DNA of 64,000 bases from Paraclostridium sordellii (GCF_000953675.1 NZ_LN679998.1:953911-1017910); one strand, 5' to 3'. Counted from the stretch's first letter, positions 26,229 to 34,712 are shown. Notes: generated by a model from the sequence alone, not told the origin. Numbers and translations are program-made.

Positions 26229-26266
26229 ATACACAAGACATAAAAAAGTAACACTAGGGGGATATT

Positions 26267-27682
26267 ATGAAACTAAAATTAACTATAGGGATTTTAGGCG
26301 TGTTTATTTTATTATTAATATGGCAGTATAGTTTAAAAGATTATTCAGAAATAAATATATTAGCAACTTCTGATTTAAATGGGTTTATGCCCTATCAATT
26401 AACTTCTCATATAAAAGAGGAAAAGTCCAAAAACAAAAATACAATTTTAGTTGATGCAGGAGATTTTTTAGACTTTGGAAGACCAGGTTCAGATATGAGT
26501 AGATATTGTTTTGATAAATTTAGTATAAATAAATCTAATCGTAACTATATAGAACTTCCAATAGCAAAAGAAATGAAAGAGACAGGTTATGATACTGTGG
26601 TACTTGGAAATCAAGAGTTTTTATACAGTACTAAAGACCAAGTAGATGATATAGTTTCAGATTTAAACAAACAAGGTATTGATGTATTATCAGCTAATAC
26701 ACATAAAAAAAATGGAGATAATTATGTAAAACCTTACATTATGAAAACGGTACCTACTTCTAAAGGGACTGTTAAAGTAGGAATTTTAGGACTTACTATA
26801 AAAGAGATAGATCAAAGATATGAAACCTTATTAAATGGAGAAGAAAAAATTGTAACATATGAGTTAAAAGATTTAAAAGGGATCAATGGTTCTTTGTATA
26901 TGAATGATTTAGTTGAAGAAGCTAAATATTGGGTGCCAGTTATGAAAAAGGATAATCCAGATATCATAATAGCTGTTGTCCATTCTGGAGAAAAAGAAAA
27001 AAATGAAAAAGAAACTGGAAATAAGATTCAAGATTTAGCACAAGAGGTTAATGGAATAGATGCTATAGTTGCGGGACATACTCATAAGCATTTCGATCAA
27101 CATGATTATACTAATAAAGCTGGTGAAAACGTTATAGTAACTCAGCCGGGACAAAATGGAGAAGCTATTTCTAAAATTAACTTTAAATTAGAACAAAAGG
27201 ATAATAAATGGGTTATAGCCGATAAATCAAGTAGCGTAACTAAGTTTGAAAAAGATGATGAAGACATAAACTTTGATATATTAAATAAGAAAGTTACAGA
27301 TACTTCTTTAGAACTTTCAGAAAAATATAATGGAAGAGAGTGCAAAAACTTTAGTTTAAAAGATTTAACTCCTTTTGAGTGGGATAAGCTTTATGCATTT
27401 GATATTAATACTTCTCCAGAAAAAATATATGAAACTATAGGTTATAAGCATAGGGATATAAAAAAAGCAAAAAATGGTGATGCTGTTCAAATGATATTTA
27501 TGAATGATGGAAAAGTTGTTTGTCATTTATATGGTTATGAAAAAACTTTATTTACAGACTTTATCTTTGATAAGTCCGAGTTTAAAGATGGTATTTTAAC
27601 TATATACCCTGATGAAAATGATAAGTTTAATGTTGCTAGTAATCAGTCAACGTTTACTCTTAAACTAAATCATGTAAAGTAG
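26267..27682 (+). CDS. Secreted metallophosphoesterase/5'-nucleotidase-like protein with altered metal ligands
   Basis: A 471-residue exported protein with an N-terminal signal anchor (about 4-19). Residues 29-310 follow the 5'-nucleotidase (UshA) metallophosphoesterase fold: TSDLNG (Asp36, Asn38), DAGDFLD (Asp66), LGNQEF (Asn115, Gln116), VVHSGE and GHTH (His271, His273). The family normally has DxH and GNHE, so one metal-ligand His is Asn and the catalytic His is Gln. A C-terminal domain (about 355-471, FEWDKLYAFDINTSPEKIYETIG and MNDGKVVCHLYGYEK) differs from the usual nucleotidase C domain. Activity is doubtful. Confidence 0.82.
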   Translation: MKLKLTIGILGVFILLLIWQYSLKDYSEINILATSDLNGFMPYQLTSHIKEEKSKNKNTILVDAGDFLDFGRPGSDMSRYCFDKFSINKSNRNYIELPIAKEMKETGYDTVVLGNQEFLYSTKDQVDDIVSDLNKQGIDVLSANTHKKNGDNYVKPYIMKTVPTSKGTVKVGILGLTIKEIDQRYETLLNGEEKIVTYELKDLKGINGSLYMNDLVEEAKYWVPVMKKDNPDIIIAVVHSGEKEKNEKETGNKIQDLAQEVNGIDAIVAGHTHKHFDQHDYTNKAGENVIVTQPGQNGEAISKINFKLEQKDNKWVIADKSSSVTKFEKDDEDINFDILNKKVTDTSLELSEKYNGRECKNFSLKDLTPFEWDKLYAFDINTSPEKIYETIGYKHRDIKKAKNGDAVQMIFMNDGKVVCHLYGYEKTLFTDFIFDKSEFKDGILTIYPDENDKFNVASNQSTFTLKLNHVK

Positions 27683-27889
27683 TAAAGTAAAATTATTAAA
27701 ACTTACTAATCTAAAAATTGACAATATATTAAAAATTAAAATTTCATATAAGACTTTGCAATATACTTACATATTAAAATATATATAACATTTTTATAAT
27801 TCTATAAAATTTACTTTGAAAAAATAAGGGTAAAATTAATGTTATGAAAAGAATAAAATTATAGATTTAATATGTAGAGGAGATTTAAT

Positions 27890-28291
27890 ATGAACAAGAT
27901 AAAAAAGATATCAGTAAGTATAACATCTGCAGCATTAATTATCCAATTAAATCCATTAATAGGATTTGCAAATGATTTAGATGTTAATAATAGCAATACA
28001 GTAGATAGTAGTTCTAAATATGAAAGCAAAGTTATAGATGAATCATATGATAAAGCTATAAATCAAGGAGTAAACTTTAATTTGATGAAAGAAGTAACAG
28101 CAAAAACACAAAATAACTTAAATACTTTAAATAAAATTGAAAAAATATCAGCTAAGGAACGAACCAGTATAAAACCAAATAGCAAATCGGATACTAAAAA
28201 TACTAGTACAGGACAGGTTGGAGTTATTGGATATATAGGATTAGCATTAGTTGCAATATTAGGTATACTTTCAAGTAGGAAGAATGTTTAG
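27890..28291 (+). CDS. Small secreted protein with possible non-canonical sortase signal
   Basis: A 133-residue protein with signal peptide (residues 1-27, cleavage after IGFA) and a low-complexity, Lys/Asn/Ser-rich mature part. The C-terminus reads NTSTGQVGVIGYIGLALVAILGILSSRKNV: an xxxTG motif, a hydrophobic helix and a short basic tail, the order of a cell-wall sorting signal. It lacks the Leu-Pro of LPxTG, so it may be a substrate of a variant sortase or simply membrane anchored. AGGAGA precedes the ATG. No function is known. Confidence 0.65.
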   Translation: MNKIKKISVSITSAALIIQLNPLIGFANDLDVNNSNTVDSSSKYESKVIDESYDKAINQGVNFNLMKEVTAKTQNNLNTLNKIEKISAKERTSIKPNSKSDTKNTSTGQVGVIGYIGLALVAILGILSSRKNV

Positions 28292-28299
28292 TAAAAAAT

Positions 28300-28356
28300 A
28301 AATTTAATATAGATATTGTTTTATATAGTTTATAAAACAATATCTATATTAAATTT
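28300..28356. repeat. Perfect 26-bp inverted repeat with 5-base loop
   Basis: Arms 28300-28325 and 28331-28356 are exact complements (beginning AAATTTAATATAGATATTG) around TAGTT. No T run follows on the plus strand, so it is not a classical terminator, although it follows the secreted-protein gene directly. Confidence 0.8.
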
Positions 28357-28402
28357 AACCTGCTATAATATAGTAAATATATTATATAAAGGGAGATATT
28401 AT

Positions 28403-29167
28403 ATGGGAAATAGGTGTAATGCCGAAAAAATATTAATAGGTATTATTATAGTTATGGCTATATTTTTAGTAGTAGTTTTAAATATAGATACAACAGGTCA
28501 TAAAATGAAATTCTATGAAGATGAAATAACTATTAATGGAGAAGCTATAAAAGTTGATGATATTAAAAGTATTAAACTTTTAGAAAATGTACATATAGGA
28601 AATAAAATAAATGGAACTAGTACAATTACTTATTTAAGAGGAATTTTTGAAATAGATAAAAATAAAAAGGCAACAGTGTATGTTTATAACAATAAAAAAC
28701 CTTATATAAAAATCATAACTAAAAATGAACTATTTATATATAATGATAAAGATAGTATTGATACAGTAAATGACTATAATGAGCTAATAAATAGATACAA
28801 TATAAAAGAAAATTTAAAAGTTAATGAAGATAAATTCTTAGTTGATTCAAATGATAATCTAATAGTATATCTAGGAATAATTCCAGGAGCATTAATTTTT
28901 ATTTGTTTAGGAATATATTCATTTAAAAGAAAGACACCTATGTTCTTTTGGACTGGAGTTGATGTAAGTAGTGAAGAAATAAGTGATATTAAGGCATACA
29001 ATAAAGCAAATGGGATTATGTGGATTTGTTATGGTTTATTATTTTTATTAATTCCAATATTAGGAGAACAATTGGGGAGTATGGTTTTAGTAATAATTAT
29101 ACCATTTTTAATAGTTACTTTAATGTTAACTTATAAATTTATATACAATAAATATAAAGTAAAATAA
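28403..29167 (+). CDS. Membrane protein with PH-like region and DUF3784-like C-terminus
   Basis: A 254-residue protein. ATG 28403 follows AAAGGGAGA and is preferred over an upstream frame without a site. One helix (about 9-28) is followed by a beta-rich region (EITINGEAIKVDDIKSIKLL) like bacterial PH domains, then a helix (about 150-168), the segment FFWTGVDVSSEEISDIKAYNKANGIMW, and two further helices. That segment is common in small Firmicute membrane proteins. The combination suggests two fused modules. Function unknown. Confidence 0.7.
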   Translation: MGNRCNAEKILIGIIIVMAIFLVVVLNIDTTGHKMKFYEDEITINGEAIKVDDIKSIKLLENVHIGNKINGTSTITYLRGIFEIDKNKKATVYVYNNKKPYIKIITKNELFIYNDKDSIDTVNDYNELINRYNIKENLKVNEDKFLVDSNDNLIVYLGIIPGALIFICLGIYSFKRKTPMFFWTGVDVSSEEISDIKAYNKANGIMWICYGLLFLLIPILGEQLGSMVLVIIIPFLIVTLMLTYKFIYNKYKVK

Positions 29168-29209
29168 ATTTAAGCTTATTAAAAATATATATTATAGGGA
29201 GAATACTAA

Positions 29210-29500
29210 ATGAAGAAATTTATGCAAAGGATAAATCCTAAATTTTATGTATATGCTTATATTTTATATAATTTATTTGTTTTAAACTTTATAAAAATGG
29301 ATGTTAATTTAGATACTTTAAATGGAAGCGCAGTTTTAAATCTTAATTCATTAATTCTTATTTCAATGGTTTTAAATGTGTTTTCAGCTTTTATGATTAT
29401 TGAAACAGCTAACTTTTCTTTATATAATATTATATTGATTTTAAGTATTTTAACAGGCGTAATGGGAGTATATTCAATGATTCATTTACAGGGAAATTAA
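29210..29500 (+). CDS. Small membrane protein, unknown function
   Basis: A 96-residue protein with three hydrophobic stretches (about residues 12-28, 43-64 and 70-90). TAGGGAGAA precedes the ATG. It follows the gene at 28403 by 42 bp and is probably in the same transcript. No recognised motif. Confidence 0.65.
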   Translation: MKKFMQRINPKFYVYAYILYNLFVLNFIKMDVNLDTLNGSAVLNLNSLILISMVLNVFSAFMIIETANFSLYNIILILSILTGVMGVYSMIHLQGN

Positions 29501-29531
29501 GCTAACTTAGTTAAATTTAAGTTAGCTTTTA
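29499..29531. terminator. Bidirectional terminator
   Basis: AAGCTAACTTA pairs with TAAGTTAGCTTTT between two convergent genes. Confidence 0.75.
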
Positions 29532-29540
29532 AAATTTTAA

Positions 29541-31316
29541 TTAATATTTATAATAATTAGGTTTATCATCTAAGGATATAGATTCTTTGTATTTACCTTC
29601 CGTTTCAAATATGATTATTTTATTTAAGCCTGGTTTAATTAGTGGAGCAGGTATGTATAAGTAATTAGTAGGCCCTATATCCCAAAACCTTCCTAAATTG
29701 AAGTTATTTATAAATGCAACACCTTTACCAAAACCTTCTGTATTTAAGAAAGTATCTCCAATTTCATTAGCTTCAAATTCATATTCATAAAAGGCTGGTG
29801 TATTTTCTTTATAATATCCACTAAAATCAATTTTATCTATATTATCAAGCTCTAAAGAATAATGATTCCATCCTGTATGAAGATGAAGGTCAATCATAAC
29901 TCCACCTTTTATACCTTTTCTTTGAGTTGGTGAAAGTAAGTTAGGGCCATAGTTTATTCTTCCTACGTTTTCAACTAGAATATCTAGTATGTTATCAAAT
30001 TCTTTATCTAGAGATAAAGTTTGATTTTTGCTTACAAACTTTTCTTTGTATAGAGTAGAGTGATAATTTTCATTTATAAATACTTGAGCCCTATCATCCA
30101 TTCCAACTAACTTAAATCTTTCTAAATCATTTCTTTTAGCTATATTAGAACGATATAGTATATATCCATAATTTTGGTCAATAGCTTCCATATTTAAAGT
30201 TTCTTCGTTGTATATAGGTTTTGCTAGTTTGTCTAATGTAGAGAATAAGCTAACTTTGTTTTTAAGTTTAATATTATTGTAAGAAACTTTATTTATAACT
30301 GTACTAAATTTAACTTTAGGAATATCAGTATATTTAGAAATTACTTCTTGAAATTTATAATATTTATTAGTGAATTCACCATGTTCATTTAATAGAGCAT
30401 CGTAGTCGTAATTTGTAATTTGTGGATAAATTTCATCGCGATAGCAACAACCATTATAAAATCCAAAATTTGTTCCTCCATGATACATATAAAGATTAAC
30501 ATGACCTATATCAAGTATTTCTTTTAATTCTTTTGCAGCATCATCTGCATCTCTTCTTTTAAATTCATCACCCCAGTTGCTAAACCAACCAAGCCAAAAC
30601 TCCATACACATTAAAGGTTTTTTAATATTATTTTGTTTTAAAAATTCTAGGAAATAACCAAATTGGTCTTTTGTACGAGAACCAAAGTTTACTGTTGGTA
30701 AAATATCTTCATCTAATATAGTTCCTGCTTCTAAAACTTCTCTCCAAGCACCATCAGATGTAAATAAAGGAACTTCACATCCATATTTAATCATCATATT
30801 TTTTAAGTTTTTTAAATATGTTTTGTTATTTCCAAAGGAGCCATATTCGTTTTCTATTTGCATCATTATGACGGGTCCGCCTTGAGTTGATTGGAGTGGG
30901 GATAGAATTTTGAACAACTCTTTGTAGTATTTGTCCAAAGCATTTAAGAATATTTCGCAGTTACTTCTAATACGAATTGAAGAATATTTTAAAAGCCATG
31001 CAGGAAGACCTCCAAATTCCCATTCTGCGCATATGTATGGGCTAGGTCTTAGGATTACGTAAAGACCAAGGTCCTGTGCAAGTTTAGTAAATCTTGTTAT
31101 GTCTTTTTGTCCTTCAAATTCAAATATACCTTCTTTTACTTCATGAAAGTTCCATGGTATGTAGGTTTCTACTGTGTTACATCCAAGGGATTTTAGTTTT
31201 TCAAGTCTATCCAACCAGTACTCAGGGACTACTCTAAAGTAGTGTAGCGCACCTGAAATTATTTTTATCTTTTTATTATTAAGGTAAAAATCTTCACGAA
31301 TATCTAATTTATACAA
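29541..31316 (-). CDS. Beta-galactosidase, glycoside hydrolase family 35
   Basis: A 591-residue GH35 enzyme that releases terminal beta-galactose. The N-terminal TIM barrel has the family segments SGALHYFRVVPEYWLDRLEKL, GCNTVETYIPWNFHE, RPSPYICAEWEFGGLPAWLL, the acid/base Glu157 in MQIENEYGSFG and the nucleophile Glu239 in MCMEFWLGW; YMYHGGTNFGFYNG follows. C-terminal jelly-roll domains include LNTEGFGKGVAFINNFNLGRFW. There is no signal peptide, so it acts in the cytoplasm on imported galactosides. TAGGAGG precedes the ATG. No sugar transporter is adjacent. Confidence 0.95.
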   Translation of the reverse strand: MYKLDIREDFYLNNKKIKIISGALHYFRVVPEYWLDRLEKLKSLGCNTVETYIPWNFHEVKEGIFEFEGQKDITRFTKLAQDLGLYVILRPSPYICAEWEFGGLPAWLLKYSSIRIRSNCEIFLNALDKYYKELFKILSPLQSTQGGPVIMMQIENEYGSFGNNKTYLKNLKNMMIKYGCEVPLFTSDGAWREVLEAGTILDEDILPTVNFGSRTKDQFGYFLEFLKQNNIKKPLMCMEFWLGWFSNWGDEFKRRDADDAAKELKEILDIGHVNLYMYHGGTNFGFYNGCCYRDEIYPQITNYDYDALLNEHGEFTNKYYKFQEVISKYTDIPKVKFSTVINKVSYNNIKLKNKVSLFSTLDKLAKPIYNEETLNMEAIDQNYGYILYRSNIAKRNDLERFKLVGMDDRAQVFINENYHSTLYKEKFVSKNQTLSLDKEFDNILDILVENVGRINYGPNLLSPTQRKGIKGGVMIDLHLHTGWNHYSLELDNIDKIDFSGYYKENTPAFYEYEFEANEIGDTFLNTEGFGKGVAFINNFNLGRFWDIGPTNYLYIPAPLIKPGLNKIIIFETEGKYKESISLDDKPNYYKY

Positions 31317-31497
31317 TTTTTTATCCTCCTATTTAGTATTTTCATAGACCTTGTAGTATGATTTATTCTTTGTATATAGTTAAAAAACCTTCTTTTTTGA
31401 ATTTTCTTTAAATTTGTGATTTTAAAGGGACTTATATATAATAAAATCATAAAAATTATATTTATAATTGAATAATAAATGAAAGGGAATAGGGAAT

Positions 31498-31641
31498 ATG
31501 ATAGATAAAATTTTAAAAATAAGTATATTTGTATTAAGTCTTATTTGCTTAATAATATCACTTAAGCTATTTTTGAATTTAGCAATTTATGCTGACGAGT
31601 TTCACACATCTCCTGATGTAGTACTTGGGGGTGAGTTTTAG
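31498..31641 (+). CDS. Small single-pass membrane protein
   Basis: A 47-codon frame with AAAGGGAATAGGGAAT before ATG. Residues 4-30 are hydrophobic and a polar tail (ADEFHTSPDVVLGGEF) follows, so it would be a single-pass protein with the acidic tail outside. It lies about 180 bp from the divergent GH35 gene and is followed by a second tiny frame. Not recognised. Confidence 0.5.
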   Translation: MIDKILKISIFVLSLICLIISLKLFLNLAIYADEFHTSPDVVLGGEF

Positions 31642-31647
31642 CTTTCT

Positions 31648-31728
31648 ATGAATTGGCTAAGATTAATATTATCGGGGGGAATATGTGTTTTATCTGGTAT
31701 AAGTTTGTTTAAAGATAAATTATTTTAA
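31648..31728 (+). CDS. Tiny hydrophobic peptide frame
   Basis: A 26-codon frame, MNWLRLILSGGICVLSGISL then a basic end, six bases after the preceding small gene and so possibly translated by coupling. It is followed directly by the palindromic repeat at 31732. The evidence is only position and composition. Confidence 0.3.
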   Translation: MNWLRLILSGGICVLSGISLFKDKLF

Positions 31729-31731
31729 AGT

Positions 31732-31762
31732 TTACCCTGCCTCGTGTTTTACGAGGGGGTAA
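31732..31762. repeat. CTCGTGTTTTACGAG palindromic repeat, copy 1
   Basis: TTACCC TG CCTCGT GTTTT ACGAGG GGGTAA folds into a near-perfect hairpin. The same 31-bp design occurs at 53990-54020 and, degenerate, at 47601-47630, always just after a gene. It may be a dispersed REP-like element or terminator type. Confidence 0.65.
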
Positions 31763-32106
31763 CATTGATTATTATAGTGAAAAGCATTTTATCAAATTGG
31801 AGAAAAAATTATAAAGATAGATAACGTATATAAATTTGCTTGGAATAGTATTTATTTTGGAGGATTTTTAATAAAGATGAGAATAGCTCAATAATATTTT
31901 ATATAAACAGCTACTATTAATGTTAATGAGTATTATTTGCCTAGGAAAAAATATATTGTTTTAGATAAATTATGAAACCTTATTAAATGAAATACAATTT
32001 GAAAATTATATTAATTAAATTAAAAAAATCTACAAAAATTGTTCTCTATTGCAGGTAAAATGTGTTAATATTAAGTATATAAACTTATTATGGAGACTTA
32101 AATCGA
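31763..32106. other. Intergenic region upstream of agrB
   Basis: About 340 bp with only broken short frames, perhaps remnants of a small membrane gene. The agr promoter should be here, but I could not choose one; no TTAGTCC pair with 21-bp spacing is present. Confidence 0.35.
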
Positions 32107-32673
32107 ATGATGATGAAAAAATTTGATGATTTTGTAGAAAACATTTGCAAATATAATAAATTTCCAGATGAGCAAACTGAAGAAATAAAATATATAATGA
32201 GAGTAACTTCATTAGAAATTATTAAGATATTAATAACTATAATTTTATTTTCTCTTTTTGGTTATACAAAAGAAATTTTATTAGTTGTAGGTGTAATGAC
32301 ATGTACAAAACCATTCACAGGTGGATACCATGAAAGTTCACAAAAAAGATGTTTAGTAGCAACGATAATTTTATCTTTATTTATTATAATATTATCTGAA
32401 AACAGCAGTTTAAATACTATAAGTATTATAATAATAAATGCTATTAACATATTTAGTGTATATAATCAGGCTCCTATAGTAAACGCTTGCATGCCGATAA
32501 CTAAGGATAGTTTGATTAAAAAAAATAAAAAAATAGCAATAGTTAATTATATAGTTTTATTTGCTATTTCTATATTTCTACATAAGTATACGCTTTATAG
32601 AAATATAATAACATGGACATTAACACTCAATGTGTGCTTAATGTTTAATCAAAAAAAACACAAGGGGGCATAA
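32107..32673 (+). CDS. agrB: AgrB-like pheromone-maturation membrane protease
   Basis: A 188-residue accessory gene regulator B protein: a membrane cysteine endopeptidase that cuts the AgrD C-terminal tail and cyclises the peptide. The catalytic pair is His75 and Cys82 in TGGYHESSQKRC, with the same seven-residue spacing as S. aureus His77/Cys84, and the KPFTGGYH context is typical. About five or six membrane segments are visible. It ends two bases before the first agrD. The 3' end of this gene is repeated, in decayed form, between the agrD copies. Confidence 0.93.
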   Translation: MMMKKFDDFVENICKYNKFPDEQTEEIKYIMRVTSLEIIKILITIILFSLFGYTKEILLVVGVMTCTKPFTGGYHESSQKRCLVATIILSLFIIILSENSSLNTISIIIINAINIFSVYNQAPIVNACMPITKDSLIKKNKKIAIVNYIVLFAISIFLHKYTLYRNIITWTLTLNVCLMFNQKKHKGA

Positions 32674-32675
32674 TT

Positions 32676-32804
32676 ATGGATTTCAAAAAAATTATAGGGG
32701 ACTTAATGGCTTCATTAACATTATTAACAGCAGGAGCAGGAACAGCATCAATGCTAGCTGTTGGAGTAGAGGATATGCCAAAATCATTAAAAGAAAAAAG
32801 ATAA
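32676..32804 (+). CDS. agrD1: AgrD-like autoinducer precursor, copy 1 (Ser-type)
   Basis: A 42-residue peptide with AAGGGGGC before ATG, directly after agrB. An amphipathic leader (MDFKKIIGDLMASLTLLTAG) precedes the core and the acidic VEDMPKSLKEKR tail that AgrB recognises. At the place where clostridial AgrD has Cys, ten residues before Pro of PKSL, there is Ser, giving a predicted five-residue SMLAV lactone ring with a short A or TA tail. Usual peptides are thiolactones; Ser lactones are known in S. intermedius-type staphylococci. Too short to be in most gene lists. Confidence 0.85.
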   Translation: MDFKKIIGDLMASLTLLTAGAGTASMLAVGVEDMPKSLKEKR

Positions 32805-32924
32805 TTTTAAAATGTTAAATTAGTAATGGAGATTATAAAATATATAAGATTTATAGAAATATAAAGCTTATATATGGCACTATATGTGCTTAAGATTTAA
32901 TAAAAAACACAAGGGGGTATAATT

Positions 32925-33053
32925 ATGGATTTCAAAAAAATTATAGGGGATTTAATGGCTTCATTAACATTATTAACAGCAGGAGCAGGAACAGCATCAA
33001 TGCTAGCTGTTGGAGTAGAGGATATGCCAAAATCATTAAAAGAAAAAAGATAA
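32925..33053 (+). CDS. agrD2: AgrD-like autoinducer precursor, copy 2 (Ser-type)
   Basis: Its 42-residue product is identical to copy 1; the gene differs by a single synonymous change (GAC to GAT in codon 9). AAGGGGGT precedes the ATG. The predicted ring is again SMLAV. The near identity indicates recent duplication or gene conversion and would raise the dose of the same signal rather than make a new one. Confidence 0.85.
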   Translation: MDFKKIIGDLMASLTLLTAGAGTASMLAVGVEDMPKSLKEKR

Positions 33054-33173
33054 TTTAAAAATACTAAATTATTAATAAGAATTATAAAATATACAAGCTT
33101 TATAGAAATATAAAGCTTGTATATTGCACTTAATATGTGGGGATATTTAATAAAAATACAAGGGGGTATAATT

Positions 33174-33302
33174 ATGGATTTCAAGAAAAAAATAGGGAGT
33201 TTAATGGCTTTATTAACAGTATTTACAGTGGGAGCAGGAGCAGCGTCTATGCTAGCTGTTGGAGTAGAAGATATGCCAAAATCATTAAAGGAAAAAAGAT
33301 AA
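33174..33302 (+). CDS. agrD3: AgrD-like autoinducer precursor, copy 3 (Ser-type)
   Basis: A 42-residue precursor whose leader differs from copies 1 and 2 (KKKIGSLMALLTVFTVGAGA) while the core ASMLAV and the tail VEDMPKSLKEKR are identical. Conservation of the core with a drifting leader supports selection on the mature peptide. The kinase gene starts one base after its stop codon, so translation is probably coupled. AAGGGGGT is the ribosome-binding site. Confidence 0.85.
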   Translation: MDFKKKIGSLMALLTVFTVGAGAASMLAVGVEDMPKSLKEKR

Positions 33303-33303
33303 T

Positions 33304-34563
33304 TTGAACCTGCTATTTTTAGATACTATAAATACTATATTGCAATCATTAATAATAAGTTTTCTTCCATATTCATTTTTAGTTAATAGTAAATTAATAA
33401 ATAAAAAAGAAGGATATGCCAAATTAATCATAAGTAGTATAAGTATAGTTGCTTCAGTTTGTATATGTACAAAAGTACTAAATAGTAATAATTTATCACT
33501 TTTGACTATAAGTATTTTAAATATGATAATTATTGGAGTTGTGTATAAAGAGTGCTATAAAAAAGCATTACTTGCGTACTTTATAGCATACTTTTTTTTA
33601 CAATCAGGAGTTATTTTATTTAGTAGTATAACATGGCCTATATCAAAAGATATTTTTTCAGACGAGAACATATCAAAAATTATAGGTATGTATATACCTA
33701 TAATAGTTTGTGAATTTGTATTATTATTTAATTCAAAAAAAATATATTCTGTGTATAATTTTTTTGAACGATATAAATATTCTTTTGAAATAAGTTTTTT
33801 ACTTATATTTTCGCTAGATTATATAATATGCTTATCAATAGGATTACATTCTTGGGCAAATACTATTTTAGCAAATGTAACTATATTTACGTTTATCATA
33901 TTTGTAGCAGTAGCTATAATATATATTAAAGGTATAAATAGTAAGTATGAAGAAATTGAAAGGCTAAATAATTTATTAATTGAAAAAAACAATGAATTAA
34001 GAAAAATAAAACACGATTATGGATCACAAATTTCATATATTAATGGTTTGTATATAATGAATCAATATGATAGACTAGGAGAATTACTGCAAAAAATAAT
34101 CAATGGGAATAATTCTGTATCTACACATATAAAATGTATTAGCAATAAGGATTCCATTATTACTGATATATTTAATTCTTTAGATGTAAAAGATGTACAT
34201 GTAATCATAGATGAAGAAGTGGATTTAAAATTACTTGAAATATCAGAATACGATTTACATAAAATAATCTCAAATATAATAAATAATTCTTTAACAGCTT
34301 TAAATCATGAAGGGCTGATAGTTATTAAAACATATAAAATTTTTAATAGTACATACATAAGCATAAAAAATAATGGACCTCAAATAGATCCAGATATTAT
34401 AACTAAAATATTTGAGTTAGGATTTACAACAAAAAAAGATTATGAAAAAAATCATGGATATGGTTTATACATAGTTAAAGAAACTGTTGAAAATAATAAT
34501 GGTAAGATTTATGTAGAGAGTAATGAGGAGTATACTGAATTTAAGATAATTTTTTCTAAATAA
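33304..34563 (+). CDS. agrC: AgrC-like sensor histidine kinase (GHKL)
   Basis: A 419-residue membrane kinase starting at TTG directly after agrD3. Six or seven hydrophobic segments fill residues 1-210 and would bind the cyclic peptide outside. The phospho-acceptor is His237 in LRKIKHDYGSQ, the AgrC-type H box, followed by an N box (HKIISNIINNSLTAL) and G box (GFTTKKDYEKNHGYGLYIVKE). Its normal partner AgrA (LytTR regulator) is absent; the next gene is an unrelated MarR regulator, so phosphotransfer must go to a protein encoded elsewhere. Confidence 0.9.
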   Translation: MNLLFLDTINTILQSLIISFLPYSFLVNSKLINKKEGYAKLIISSISIVASVCICTKVLNSNNLSLLTISILNMIIIGVVYKECYKKALLAYFIAYFFLQSGVILFSSITWPISKDIFSDENISKIIGMYIPIIVCEFVLLFNSKKIYSVYNFFERYKYSFEISFLLIFSLDYIICLSIGLHSWANTILANVTIFTFIIFVAVAIIYIKGINSKYEEIERLNNLLIEKNNELRKIKHDYGSQISYINGLYIMNQYDRLGELLQKIINGNNSVSTHIKCISNKDSIITDIFNSLDVKDVHVIIDEEVDLKLLEISEYDLHKIISNIINNSLTALNHEGLIVIKTYKIFNSTYISIKNNGPQIDPDIITKIFELGFTTKKDYEKNHGYGLYIVKETVENNNGKIYVESNEEYTEFKIIFSK

Positions 34564-34679
34564 GGGTAAAAGGTGCCTACGAACTGGTATTTTTTATCTT
34601 ATTTTTTTGCAATATAATATATATATTAGATAAATTATATTAAATTTATAAGTAATTATTAAGATATTTATAATGTTTA

Positions 34680-34712
34680 CAATTAGAGTTCTAATTGTTA
34701 ATATGATATAAT
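34680..34712 (+). promoter_or_regulatory. MarR operator and promoter
   Basis: CAATTAGAGTTCTAATTG (34680-34697) is a near-perfect palindrome placed over the -35 region; a TATAAT -10 lies at 34707-34712. Its TTAGAGTTCTAA core recurs before the MATE gene, suggesting autoregulation. Confidence 0.7.

Larger units (their letters stand above)
32676..33302 (+). repeat. Tandem triplication of a 249-bp agrD unit
   Basis: The three agrD starts (32676, 32925, 33174) are exactly 249 bp apart. Copies 1 and 2 differ at one base in the coding part; copy 3 differs mainly in the leader. The spacers retain recognisable agrB 3'-end sequence (TTTATAGAAATATAA, TGTGCTTAA, AAAAAACACAAGGGGG), so the unit duplicated was agrB-end plus agrD. 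Confidence 0.9.

Noticed and set aside
31400-31414. AATTTTCTTTAAATT, 13/15 to the CodY consensus, upstream of the GH35 gene
   Set aside because: The two mismatches fall at the central G and next A, and AT-rich chance matches at this level are expected; too weak to list as a site.
31763-31920. Broken frames that might be remnants of a small membrane protein upstream of agrB
   Set aside because: Too short and diverged to identify; listed only as intergenic.
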